Source of the DNA: a bacterium
GTDB lineage: Bacteria; Spirochaetota; UBA4802; UBA5550
NCBI GenBank assembly: GCA_024224995.1
Contig: JAAENB010001021.1
Coordinates: 1-31,930 of the forward strand
DNA length: 31,930 nt
Direction of reading: 5' to 3'
Program-made: the position numbers and the translations under genes
Part shown: positions 1-7,870 of the stretch, piece after piece
Numbering within the stretch: the first letter of the stretch is position 1
Layout of the letters: every line of letters begins with the position of its first letter
The notes under the pieces: generated by a model
What the model saw: only the letters and a program-made list of their open reading frames with translations
The model's database searches: none
What the model was told of the DNA's origin: nothing

Positions 1-335
1 CTCCCTTTTATTAATTTGAAATATTTTTTAGGCCCTTATATATAGGACGAATGGGAAAGCCTTTTGATGAAATTTTTTTGGTTTTTTTTTGCATAAAATT
101 GAATTTTTTTCAAAAAAAGCTGTTTTTTGCGGGGTTACGACCTCAGAGCTCTTTATAGGAGCTCTTTCGGAGAGAAAAGACCTCAGAGCTCTTTTGTGGA
201 GCTCTTTTGTGGAGCGGAACCCCAACTGTTGAAAATTGACACTCGTTGTCAGAATTTGACAGTGGAGCCCGCTTTTTCAAAGAGTTGGTTCCGTCCGGGG
301 GTATTATGTTTCATCATTATAGCGGATTTATAGGG
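1..335. other. Gene-free AT-rich leader region
   Basis: I see no convincing gene here. The short open frames lack ribosome binding sites and recognisable protein character. The stretch has long T and A tracts around 70-125 followed by a GC-richer block with direct repeats (139-216) and then an intrinsic terminator (336-376). It may be the downstream part of a transcript or repeat element that begins left of the window. Confidence 0.5.
139..216. repeat. Short direct repeats with a TCAGAGC core
   Basis: The 16-mer GACCTCAGAGCTCTTT occurs at 139-154 and 179-194, exactly 40 bp apart. Each copy is followed by a GGAGCTCTTT box (158-167 and 198-207), so the region is two imperfect 40-bp tandem units. 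The core TCAGAGC also lies inside the 12-bp repeat of the array at the right end of the window. With only two copies, that resemblance may be chance. Confidence 0.6.
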
Positions 336-376
336 GCTTCTTAAGCAAAGATCCTGCTGAAGAAGTCTGTTTTTTC
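336..376 (+). terminator. Intrinsic terminator
   Basis: CTTCTT-A-AGCA pairs with TGCT-G-AAGAAG across a 7-nt loop, giving ten base pairs with one A/G mismatch, followed by TCTGTTTTTT. It ends a rightward transcript coming from, or from beyond, the gene-free 1-335 region and insulates the gene at 473. Confidence 0.6.
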
Positions 377-431
377 CAAAAAAAATCAATTCAGGATAAA
401 TATCAGCATTAATTTATCTTTTTTTCTTACC

Positions 432-447
432 TGGCATGAATCTTGCA
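432..447 (+). promoter_or_regulatory. Sigma-54 (RpoN) type -24/-12 promoter
   Basis: TGGCATGAATCTTGCA matches the sigma-54 consensus TGGCAC-N5-TTGCA with one change, and the invariant GG and GC are separated by the required 10 bp. It lies 25 bp upstream of the ATG at 473, so transcription would begin near 458 and leave a short leader containing AGGAGG. No sigma-54 activator gene is visible in the window. Confidence 0.65.
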
Positions 448-472
448 ATATAAATTAGCAGGAGGGGAAACC

Positions 473-1276
473 ATGAATAACTTGAATATCAAACATATTT
501 TACAATACTCCCGTTGGATTATGCTTTTTTTGCTGATCTGCTCCGGCAGTGCCCTGGCCGATACCGTCTACATGAAGGACGGATCTCGCCTCACCGGAAA
601 GATCGTTAAAGGAAACGGGGCTGTTGTTCTTAAAAACTCATTCGGGGTCTTTACGATCGACGAAAACAATATTATCAAAATTGTTGAAACAGCTGATAAA
701 GAGAAACCGGTTGCCGTTAAAAAAACAGCTCCGAAGAAAAAGACCCGCTATTCTTATAGAAAGAAACGTTTTGCGGATACCAGGCTCTGGACCGGCGGGT
801 GTCTCTCTCTTTCGAGCTCCAATTATCACGCACTGGGGCAGATGGACAACACGCTTCCTTATTTTTTAGCGACCCATCTTTCTTTTGACCAGGGCCTGGA
901 CGCAATTACCGGGAAACGGCACTTCTGGATGCCCGGTGTCCGCCTTGATGGCGGGTATATTTATTCCCGGGAAGAAGGAAAAATGATCAGCGGTTTTTTG
1001 GGTTCTCTCGGACCTGTCTGGGCGCTGCCCTCTCCCAAAAATGACTGGGGATATTTTGTATTTGGTACCCTGGCTGGAATGGGCTATCTTTCAATTGAAA
1101 ATGAAATACGGAAGGCCAACAGTCTTACCTTTTCGGGACAGGCCTTTTTCGGCTTTCATTATTCTCTTGAATATGTTACCTTTTTCGCTCACGCGAAATA
1201 CCTGTTTATCTATGATAAAGATATCGCCTTTCATTCCCTTGGCGGTGAGTTCGGCATTGGGGTAAATGTATGGTGA
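473..1276 (+). CDS. Exported beta-barrel-like protein with N-terminal small beta domain
   Basis: The start is the ATG at 473, preceded by a strong AGGAGGGG site; an upstream in-frame start at 443 has no such site. The 267-residue product has a signal peptide (hydrophobic about residues 17-30, ending SALA). A compact domain of about 40 residues follows (VYMKDGSRLTGKIV...), then a Lys/Arg-rich linker. The C-terminal two thirds alternate polar and aromatic residues and end in GIGVNVW, the terminal-aromatic ending typical of outer-membrane beta-barrels. The small domain recurs at the C-terminus of the convergent neighbour. I do not recognise a named family for the whole protein. A sigma-54-type promoter lies directly upstream. 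An outer-membrane location is inferred. Confidence 0.75.
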   Translation: MNNLNIKHILQYSRWIMLFLLICSGSALADTVYMKDGSRLTGKIVKGNGAVVLKNSFGVFTIDENNIIKIVETADKEKPVAVKKTAPKKKTRYSYRKKRFADTRLWTGGCLSLSSSNYHALGQMDNTLPYFLATHLSFDQGLDAITGKRHFWMPGVRLDGGYIYSREEGKMISGFLGSLGPVWALPSPKNDWGYFVFGTLAGMGYLSIENEIRKANSLTFSGQAFFGFHYSLEYVTFFAHAKYLFIYDKDIAFHSLGGEFGIGVNVW

Positions 1277-2665
1277 TTACAGAATGAATATAATATTTTT
1301 TATTTCTTTTATTTTTATTTTGGCAAGACCGGCTAAATCATTTTTTAAAAGGATGAAGTCTTTGGTCTCCCGGACAATAGTCCCTTTCATAATTTGTCCG
1401 TCACGGGTATAAATCTCATAGGTTTTACCGATTCGAGTTGAATTCACCGTGCCCGGGCTTTCCTCAATGGCTGAATCTGCCTTTTGAATGATCCGTTCTA
1501 TTTTTTTGAGTTCATCGGCGGTAAAAACCGGCGCTGTTTTTTCAATCTTTTCCAGAGCCCTGGTATAGGCATCATCCTGTCCGGAGTCCTTTGCGGCATT
1601 GAGCTGCTCATTAACGGCTTCCATTCCCGATAATACATCATCCTTGAGAACACGGTTATTCTTTTGAGAAAGCTCCTTAAGCGTCTCCCCGTTATACGCA
1701 AGGGCTCCGGCCATATAGATCCGCCGGTTTGAATACCGGGCATATTCCGATTTGGGATCGCTTGTTATTATCTCCTGAAAGGCCTGGAGTGCCTTATTTT
1801 TACTTGCCAGTTCTTCGTAACACCGTCCCTTATAATAATTAATCGTTGACCGCTCTTTCCGTCCGGCGATTTTTTCCACTTTCAAAAAAACATCAAGCGC
1901 TTCCCGGTACGCGATAAGGTCGTACAGTTTTTTCCCCTTGTTAATCGAAAGTTTCTCTTCTTTAATAATCCGCTTTATCTCAGTGGTAAACCCTTCAAGG
2001 TAGCGGAGGAGTATGGCCGCGGTTATTGCGGCTTTTTCATTTCCATAATCCTTTATTACAAGGGTATAGAGTTCTACTGCCTCATTATAATTCCCCATAA
2101 TGGAATTGCAATAACCCTGGTGAAGCAGTATCCCGGCAACAACAGAGTTGTCCAGGGTCTCTTGTTCCAGTATCGCTTTATAAATATCAATTGACCGTTT
2201 GTAGAACTTGTTCCGTTCATAATAATAGGCGATATCCAGGTTCACCAGAGCCTTCCCCTGTTCAAGGTGACCCACGGGTTCCTTGCCTATGGTAAATCGA
2301 AAAAAATTAATAATTGTGATAACCGGCTTCGCAAGCAGACTTTTCTCTTCCGAAGCAGCCGAGCCCCGTTCATATCCGTACGCGAGAATTGAATTGACCC
2401 GCATCTCCACCAGGTCGCTATTATTCTGAGAGCATCCTTCTTCATAACTCTTTTTATGGAGCCGGTAATTCATTACCAGGCCAATATGATCCAGCCCGTT
2501 TCCGTCCCTGTTCTTTTGCTGCAGGAAGCCCTTGAGTTCGTCAAAATGAATATCCTTAATGGTACTGTTAAGAAGAAACAAAAAAAACAATATAAGAACG
2601 GTTATTAGCAAGAATACAATTTCTATTGTATAGGACCGCCAATTTAATTTTGATGTGGGTGACAC
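1277..2665 (-). CDS. Membrane-anchored TPR protein with C-terminal small beta domain
   Basis: The 462-residue product starts at a GTG six bases after AGGAG, and that site overlaps the stop codon of the upstream phosphatase gene. This indicates translational coupling. One transmembrane segment lies at about residues 13-33. The middle (about 130-320) carries tetratricopeptide-like helical repeats, such as the stretches around LDIAYYYERNKFYKRSIDIY and YYKGRCYEELASKNKALQAF. The last 45 residues (YEIYTRDGQIMKGTIV...) resemble the small domain of the convergent gene at 473-1276. The two stop codons abut with no bases between. The topology suggests a periplasmic TPR scaffold. Operon position links it to the SpoIIE phosphatase; its function is unknown. 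Confidence 0.8.
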   Translation of the reverse strand: MSPTSKLNWRSYTIEIVFLLITVLILFFLFLLNSTIKDIHFDELKGFLQQKNRDGNGLDHIGLVMNYRLHKKSYEEGCSQNNSDLVEMRVNSILAYGYERGSAASEEKSLLAKPVITIINFFRFTIGKEPVGHLEQGKALVNLDIAYYYERNKFYKRSIDIYKAILEQETLDNSVVAGILLHQGYCNSIMGNYNEAVELYTLVIKDYGNEKAAITAAILLRYLEGFTTEIKRIIKEEKLSINKGKKLYDLIAYREALDVFLKVEKIAGRKERSTINYYKGRCYEELASKNKALQAFQEIITSDPKSEYARYSNRRIYMAGALAYNGETLKELSQKNNRVLKDDVLSGMEAVNEQLNAAKDSGQDDAYTRALEKIEKTAPVFTADELKKIERIIQKADSAIEESPGTVNSTRIGKTYEIYTRDGQIMKGTIVRETKDFILLKNDLAGLAKIKIKEIKNIIFIL

Positions 2666-2674
2666 TACGTGCTC

Positions 2675-4222
2675 CTATTTAATATCTATTATAATAAGCG
2701 TGGTATCGTCTTTCAGGTTTTCCATACTTGAAAAATCGTTCATATCGTCTATGATCGCTTTTAAGATCTGGTCCCCGGAATTATTAAAATTCTTTTTCAT
2801 GGTTCCCAGAAGCCTGTCATTGCCGAATTCTTCTCCTGATTTATTGGAATGTTCGGTAATCCCATCGGTGTAGAGAATAATCTTATCGCCCGTTTCAAGC
2901 TCCGTTGATCTGGTTTCGTACATGTGTCCCATATCGGGTGAAATTCCCACCAGGAACCCGTTTGTATTTAAGAGCCGTATGCCTTTCTTTTTCTTCCGGA
3001 TAATATACGGCACCACGTGCCCGGCATTACAAAAGGTTATCCTTTTTTTATCATCCAGGATAAGATAAAAGGCGGAAAAATAAAACCCCAGCGCGTTTTT
3101 TAATATCGCCGTAATCTCACTATTGACTTTTTTAAAAAGCTCTGCCGGGTCATCAATGACGGGCGCGTGAACCCTGAACTGTTCTTTTACGATCATTGTT
3201 AAGAGCGCGGCTGGTACGCCATGTCCCGACGCGTCAACAAGAAGAAATCCGTGGCGGGAGTCGCCAAGATCAAAAATATCATAATAATCGCCGCTGACCC
3301 TGGCAAAAGCCTCAAAAAACAGGGAATATTTATAGGAATCCGTCTCTTCCACCCGGGGAAATACGATACTTCTTTGAACATCTCCGGCTATGGAGAGTTC
3401 CGTGTCCATCTTTTCGTTATATTGTTTGAGCCTGGTATTATACTCTTCCAGCATTTCAATCTTTTCCTGGATTGATGCTGCCATCCCGTTAAACGCCGTG
3501 CCCAGCCTCCCAATCTCATCATCATGTCCAATGTCGGTTCTTACGGTGAGATCTCCTTCGCTGATTTTCATACTGCTGGTAGACAGGGACTTTATTGGCC
3601 GGATTATGAGCCTGAACAGGAAAAAACCAAATAGCAGGTGAAAGACCGTTATGAAACCTATCACCACAGTGATTATACGGTATACTGTTGACATCTTTTC
3701 ATCAAAGTTTTCCATACTCATCTGCAAGGTGAGAATAGTCCCTTTTAGTCTGTATATCTCAAGGGGGATATAAAAACTGATAAGATACAAATCCTTATCA
3801 ACAATTGAATAATACTTGCTCCCGGCGAATTCCACCCCCGACGGGGCCATTATGCCGTGATTAATATCTTTATCCGAGACCTTAAGCTCCGGGTCCGAGG
3901 CATAGAGTTTCTTTCCCTGCTCCGTAAAGATCATTACCCTTTTAATCATCCGGTTATGCTTCATTTTTTGTTTGAATTCCGCGTCTATGGCCGCCAGCAC
4001 CGCTTTCCGGCTCTTCTTTTGTGAGGCCATTTTTTCCGAAAGCTCATTCAAGGATCCAAGAAGGCTGGCAGTATATTCCGTTATCTGGTATTGGGTATTC
4101 TCTCTTATAAGATCTACCTGGTTCTCATAAATAAGTATGGTAAATATGGATATATTAACTATTGCAAGAAAAACATATAAGAGACCAATCTTGGTGCTTA
4201 TAGACTTGATCTGTATCCGCAT
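2675..4222 (-). CDS. Sensor-HAMP-SpoIIE (PP2C) serine phosphatase
   Basis: This 515-residue membrane phosphatase probably acts on phospho-Ser/Thr of a regulator such as an anti-sigma-factor antagonist (family knowledge). The order is: TM1 at about 12-32, an extracytoplasmic sensor region of about 150 residues, TM2 at about 185-210, HAMP to about 260, a short coiled coil, and a SpoIIE phosphatase domain from about 285 to the end. The metal-binding motifs are intact: SGDYYD, DASGHG, NAGH, YTDG and the terminal DDTT. It lies 9 bp upstream of the TPR gene in one operon. Its ribosome binding site contains a run of eight G residues, a possible slippage site. No cognate STAS or anti-sigma kinase gene is present nearby. 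Confidence 0.92.
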   Translation of the reverse strand: MRIQIKSISTKIGLLYVFLAIVNISIFTILIYENQVDLIRENTQYQITEYTASLLGSLNELSEKMASQKKSRKAVLAAIDAEFKQKMKHNRMIKRVMIFTEQGKKLYASDPELKVSDKDINHGIMAPSGVEFAGSKYYSIVDKDLYLISFYIPLEIYRLKGTILTLQMSMENFDEKMSTVYRIITVVIGFITVFHLLFGFFLFRLIIRPIKSLSTSSMKISEGDLTVRTDIGHDDEIGRLGTAFNGMAASIQEKIEMLEEYNTRLKQYNEKMDTELSIAGDVQRSIVFPRVEETDSYKYSLFFEAFARVSGDYYDIFDLGDSRHGFLLVDASGHGVPAALLTMIVKEQFRVHAPVIDDPAELFKKVNSEITAILKNALGFYFSAFYLILDDKKRITFCNAGHVVPYIIRKKKKGIRLLNTNGFLVGISPDMGHMYETRSTELETGDKIILYTDGITEHSNKSGEEFGNDRLLGTMKKNFNNSGDQILKAIIDDMNDFSSMENLKDDTTLIIIDIK

Positions 4223-4231
4223 GATATAACT

Positions 4232-4246
4232 CCCCCCCCAAAAAAA
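4232..4246 (-). promoter_or_regulatory. T7-G8 homopolymer at the phosphatase ribosome binding site
   Basis: On the minus strand seven T are followed directly by eight G and then AGTTATATC before the ATG at 4222. The G run forms the Shine-Dalgarno region. Length change by slippage would alter translation rather than the reading frame. Confidence 0.5.
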
Positions 4247-4312
4247 CAGTTTGAAGTTCGAAGTTTGAAGTTTTCCGACCTGGATTCTTTTAACTTTTAA
4301 CTTTAAACTTCT
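4247..4312. repeat. Heptad-like AAGTTTG/AAGTTAA microrepeat, inverted
   Basis: Tandem AGTTTGAAGTTCGAAGTTTG-type units at about 4249-4274 face AACTTTTAACTTTAAACTTC-type units at about 4290-4312. The two halves are loosely complementary and could fold back on each other. The repeat fills the gap between the phosphatase start and the YqeY stop. Confidence 0.5.
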
Positions 4313-4314
4313 TC

Positions 4315-4758
4315 TTATCCTAACTTCGCTGTCAGGACCTTCTTAACAACCCCGCCGTCGACCTTGCCTTTGAGCTCTTTCATCATGGAGCCCATGACAC
4401 GGCCAAAATCCTTTTGACTCACTTCTCCCATTTCCGCAAGTTTTGCGCTTATAAAGGCTTCCACATCGGCTTCGGACATCTGTTCCGGCAAATATTCCTG
4501 TATTATAACGAGTTCGCTCTCTTCCTGTGCCGCCAGGTCTTCCCGCTCTCCTTTGCGGTATTCCAGGATGGATTCTTTTCTTCTTTTGGCTGCCCGCGAT
4601 ACCACTTCAAGCATCTTTTCGTCCGTGAGATCTTCGCCGGTTTTTGCTTTTTCGTACATAAGATCGGATTTTACCATTTTCAGGGTTCCTGCCTTGTTGG
4701 TGTCCCCTGCTTTGATGGCGTCTTTTAAGTGGGAATCAATTGTTTCAAGAAGATTCAT
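4315..4758 (-). CDS. yqeY: GatB/YqeY domain protein
   Basis: The 147-residue length is typical of stand-alone YqeY proteins, which share the C-terminal tail domain of the amidotransferase subunit GatB and are thought to bind tRNA. Recognisable signatures are RKESILEYRKGEREDLAAQE, then IIQEYLPEQMSE, and the C-terminal region around DFGRVMGSMMKELKGKVDGG. The start is the ATG after AAGGAG, eight bases away. The usual rpsU/dnaG/rpoD neighbours are absent. A TTGACA box on the same strand at 4820-4825 with a TATAGA 14 bp downstream is a weak promoter candidate. Confidence 0.9.
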   Translation of the reverse strand: MNLLETIDSHLKDAIKAGDTNKAGTLKMVKSDLMYEKAKTGEDLTDEKMLEVVSRAAKRRKESILEYRKGEREDLAAQEESELVIIQEYLPEQMSEADVEAFISAKLAEMGEVSQKDFGRVMGSMMKELKGKVDGGVVKKVLTAKLG

Positions 4759-4863
4759 GGTTTCGCTCCTTATTGTGGAATGGGTTGTTGAGGGCCAACT
4801 CTATAAAGGGGGGTATTACTGTCAATGAATTCTGCGTTCTTTTATTAATTATTGCAGTCTGCC

Positions 4864-5119
4864 CAAATACCGGGGCGCGGCGCTCGCGCGCCGCGCAAGA
4901 GCAGGGGGTTGAGGGGGCTTCGCCCCCTCAACCCCCATTATGCTTAGCGCAGCGTTAGCTGCGCCTCTCCCGGGGGTACGGCTAGTCCCGATTACTTCGG
5001 GATAGTGACACCTCTTCATACGGCTGCGGAACTCGCTTCGCTCAAACAGTCCTCACCTTCTGAAGAGGTGTCACTATCCCGATGCAATCGGGACAAATAA
5101 CGTTAACCACCGGTATTTG
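4864..5119. repeat. MITE-like structured element with nested palindromes
   Basis: The ends are a perfect 10-bp inverted repeat (CAAATACCGG at 4864-4873, CCGGTATTTG at 5110-5119). Inside, in order: a GC hairpin (GCGCGGCGC/GCGCCGCGC, about 4874-4896), a 15-bp perfect stem (GGGGGTTGAGGGGGC with TTC loop), a GCGCAG/CTGCGC stem near 4950-4970, and a 34-bp inverted repeat. There is no open frame with coding character. A non-autonomous mobile or REP-type element is inferred. Confidence 0.7.
4985..5094. repeat. 34-bp inverted repeat with REP-like arms
   Basis: The arms at 4985-5018 and 5061-5094 match at 32 of 34 positions around a 42-bp spacer. The outer part of each arm is itself a small palindrome of the GTCCCGAT...ATCGGGAC type. 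The same palindrome recurs at 30442-30464, at the 3' end of the RAYT-like gene. Confidence 0.8.
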
Positions 5120-5145
5120 AGAAGTTACGAATTAACAAAAAAAGA

Positions 5146-5173
5146 CAAAAAAAAATCCCTCTGGGGAGAGGGA
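5146..5173 (-). terminator. Intrinsic terminator of the endonuclease I gene
   Basis: Read on the minus strand, TCCCTCT-CCCC-AGAGGGA forms a 7-bp stem with a 4-nt loop followed directly by nine T residues. It lies about 60 bp downstream of the stop at 5231. Confidence 0.85.
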
Positions 5174-5230
5174 AAAGAGAGTAAAAGGAGTAATTAAGAA
5201 GACGTTTTTTGGATTATATTTTTATCAATC

Positions 5231-7507
5231 CTATGGAATATAAAAGATAACATAACTTGTCTCGTATGTAGGCAAATCAGTTGTATTTGAGTCAGCCATC
5301 TCCCAGATATATACAGGATGAGTATACCCGGTCATATCCGCAGGAGAAGTTGTTACATCAAAAAATTCACCTGTTGACTGGTTGTCTGAAAATTCATCTA
5401 TGTCAATCCTGGTACGGTGTTCACTTTTGAACTCTCCAAAACTGTTGACATCACCAACAATAAAACTATCAACCGGGGTGCCTGAAAGTCTTATTACTGC
5501 TCCGTCATCGCTTTCGCCGCTATAATTAGGATGGGTTGCATTTACATAGTAAACCCTGTTGCGGATAGATAAATCAAAGTCTTTAGCTGTTATAACAGTA
5601 TCCCATTCGTCGAAGGTATTATAAGATGCGCCCCCCCTGACCATAACAACAAAACTTCCATTCAGGAACATTCCGCCTCCCTCGCCATAGGGATCAACTG
5701 CGCCGCAATTTACTACTACCTCTTTACTATCGTTCCCGGCCATTACAAGCGTATAATTCGTAAGATTCACATAAGTGTTGCCGGGATTAAAGCCGGTAAA
5801 ATCGACAGTACTGTTTGCCGTGATGACATGGTTGTCCGTATCTTCTACATTATTAACAGTTATGGTATATGCCTGGCTCAGTGTTTGAGCGCTGGTGGTT
5901 AATACCAGGTCTACATTATTGGCGTCAAGCACGGCAGAAAAAACCATAAGGCCGCCGTCTATGCCGTAATTTCCAATAGTTTCCGCTATAGTTTCATCAA
6001 CTGCTTTACTAAAAGTTATTTTAACCGTAGTACTCGATTCGGCAACTGCTCCGTCAAGTTCCGGCAGGGTAAACCATATTTTCGATACAGTATCCGGATA
6101 GTCGATAAAAGGATTCCGGTTTCCCTGTAATTCAAAGATCCGTTCGTTCCGTCGATATTCAGTGAGGTCAACGGGGTCCGCTTCGTGCCATTCCAGCAAG
6201 GTTTCCATGTTGCCGTGATAGGGATCGGCGCCGCCGCTGGTGCCTGTTTCCAGTTCCAGGTCGTAGCTATGATCAGTGGCGGCCTCACCTTCGTATCGAG
6301 CAGCCATGTAAAAGATCATGCGGGCGATATCGCCTTTAACCGCGTCTCTTGGCTCCCAGGAGGTTGATCCGTTCTTGAAACAGCCCGTAGCAGCACTATC
6401 ATCAACATATGCGGTTCCGCCATCGTCGAAATAAAGATTGCCCCTGGCGGAGTTTACGCTCCGGTCCGAAGGTCTCAGGTGATGCAGGTCCGTACCGGGA
6501 CCAGTGTCGGTTCCAAAATCGCCATGATATTTTGCCCAGACGTGTTCCCGGTTCCAGTAGGCGTCATTGTTGGCATCGTCACCCGTAGCCATACTGGTTT
6601 TAGGAATGGACCAGCCCGTATGTATTAGAATTACATTATCCGTATTAGAAACATCTTCATCGGTATAAGAAAGATGACTCCAGAGTTCGTCATAAGAAAA
6701 TTCAGTGTGCCCTTTAATAATATTATGAAAAGCGCTTTTCAGAGGATCTCCCGTTAGCAGGTTTGCTCCCGCGTAATAACTATCTGCCCCAACAGGACCA
6801 ACAGGGGTCGCCTCTACAGGAGTACCGGTGGTTGGCGCGGTGGCAGTAATGGGAGTAACTTCAAATTTAATATATTTGGTTTCATCCGATGTCGTGAGCA
6901 CGTAAGCGGAGTCGGTTGCCCCGGCAATGACAGTGTAAGGACCGGCAAGCGCGTCCGCGCGATACCATTGATACGTAGACCCGCTTTCAGGGTTCCCGTT
7001 AAGATCACTATAGGTATAATTTCCCGTAAGCATTCTTAACACTTCAGTGGTTCCTGTTATGGATACGGCAAGGGCTTCCGGTGCAGCAGGAGCGTTGCTT
7101 GCTGAATTTATCGTAACAGTATAATCAATAGTGCTGTTGTCTGTGGCAACAACAGTATACACAACAGGATTGGTAAAATCACGGGGAGAGCTGTCCTGTC
7201 CGGGCTGCGCTTCACCGCTAACCTTAACTACAAACCCGTTAATAGAAAAAGAGGCTGTTAAAGCGGTAACATCAGTATTTTCCGGAACCGTTACTAAAAC
7301 AGTATAATCTCCATTGTTAATGGAACCGTCCACATCGCTTATTATTGGAAAGGAATTATTCTCAGCCTTAAAAGAGAAAGCAGTAAATTCTTTAACGGAA
7401 GAAATACCTGCGGAATCAACAGGGCTCTTCAAATCCTCGGGAACGGTACAGGCGGCAGCCATGATCATGGCAATGAGGAATATGTTTTTGATACTGAATT
7501 GTTTCAT
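5231..7507 (-). CDS. Endonuclease I family lipoprotein
   Basis: This 758-residue protein begins with a lipoprotein signal (AAAC, Cys20). Residues about 35-135 are a beta-rich surface domain and about 140-240 another Ig-like segment. About 245-475 is an endonuclease I nuclease domain: NREH with Glu321/His322, DLHHL at 340-344, then NSARGN at 352-357. These are the conserved residues of the secreted EndA/Vvn-type non-specific nucleases. The C-terminal 280 residues contain an SbsA/Big-like Ig domain and a further beta domain. The family cleaves DNA or RNA outside the cytoplasm. The gene is divergent from a phospholipase D-fold lipoprotein, and a strong terminator follows it. Surface-anchored degradation of extracellular nucleic acid is inferred. 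Confidence 0.88.
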   Translation of the reverse strand: MKQFSIKNIFLIAMIMAAACTVPEDLKSPVDSAGISSVKEFTAFSFKAENNSFPIISDVDGSINNGDYTVLVTVPENTDVTALTASFSINGFVVKVSGEAQPGQDSSPRDFTNPVVYTVVATDNSTIDYTVTINSASNAPAAPEALAVSITGTTEVLRMLTGNYTYSDLNGNPESGSTYQWYRADALAGPYTVIAGATDSAYVLTTSDETKYIKFEVTPITATAPTTGTPVEATPVGPVGADSYYAGANLLTGDPLKSAFHNIIKGHTEFSYDELWSHLSYTDEDVSNTDNVILIHTGWSIPKTSMATGDDANNDAYWNREHVWAKYHGDFGTDTGPGTDLHHLRPSDRSVNSARGNLYFDDGGTAYVDDSAATGCFKNGSTSWEPRDAVKGDIARMIFYMAARYEGEAATDHSYDLELETGTSGGADPYHGNMETLLEWHEADPVDLTEYRRNERIFELQGNRNPFIDYPDTVSKIWFTLPELDGAVAESSTTVKITFSKAVDETIAETIGNYGIDGGLMVFSAVLDANNVDLVLTTSAQTLSQAYTITVNNVEDTDNHVITANSTVDFTGFNPGNTYVNLTNYTLVMAGNDSKEVVVNCGAVDPYGEGGGMFLNGSFVVMVRGGASYNTFDEWDTVITAKDFDLSIRNRVYYVNATHPNYSGESDDGAVIRLSGTPVDSFIVGDVNSFGEFKSEHRTRIDIDEFSDNQSTGEFFDVTTSPADMTGYTHPVYIWEMADSNTTDLPTYETSYVIFYIP

Positions 7508-7640
7508 CTTTATTACTCTCTCTTTTTCTGAGTGTTGGGTACAAAGTTTTAAAATAAGCCCAACTGGGCGGATTAAATACTTTGCTTAAATAAATTACTG
7601 AAATTATTCGGTATCGTCAAGAGGGGGCTCTAAAATTAAT

Positions 7641-7734
7641 CCTGACAATTTCGTCTTAAACATTTTCAATTATTTAAACAGATTTTATTTTATAGACATA
7701 AACCCATCAAACGTTTAAGACACTTTTTGTCAGG
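7641..7734. repeat. Interrupted inverted repeat in the divergent intergenic region
   Basis: CCTGACAA...GTCTTAAAC (7641-7661) is matched by GTTTAAGAC...TTGTCAGG (7713-7734). There are 17 paired positions per arm with a short mismatched interior and a 51-bp AT-rich spacer. It sits between the divergent nuclease lipoprotein genes. It could be an operator pair or a remnant of a small element. Confidence 0.6.
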
Positions 7735-7754
7735 AACTTTTTCACCGGCCCCTG

Positions 7755-7783
7755 TTGACGTTCGGTATTAATAGTATTAAATT
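7755..7783 (+). promoter_or_regulatory. Candidate sigma-70 promoter for the phospholipase D-fold operon
   Basis: TTGACG is followed by a 17-bp spacer and TAAATT. The -35 matches 5 of 6 and the -10 matches 4 of 6 consensus positions. It lies about 90 bp upstream of the start at 7871. Confidence 0.4.
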
Positions 7784-7804
7784 ATATAAGGTTAAACATT
7801 TTCC

Positions 7805-7823
7805 GCCCGCACGGGCTTTTTTT
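7805..7823 (+). terminator. Small terminator-like hairpin in the leader of the phospholipase D-fold gene
   Basis: GCCC-GCAC-GGGC followed by seven T residues. The stem is short. It lies between the candidate promoter and the start codon at 7871, so it would act as an attenuator or a weak stop for leader transcripts. Confidence 0.45.
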
Positions 7824-7870
7824 GATAATTATAAAAATATAAAAAAAAACATTTTAAAGGGTAAAAGAGT

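Noticed and set aside
127..333. Possible 68-residue protein on the plus strand
   Set aside because: It covers direct repeats and low-complexity DNA, lacks a ribosome binding site and has no protein-like character.
443..475. Upstream start for the first gene
   Set aside because: The ATG at 443 lies within the sigma-54-type promoter and has no Shine-Dalgarno site; the ATG at 473 follows AGGAGGGG.
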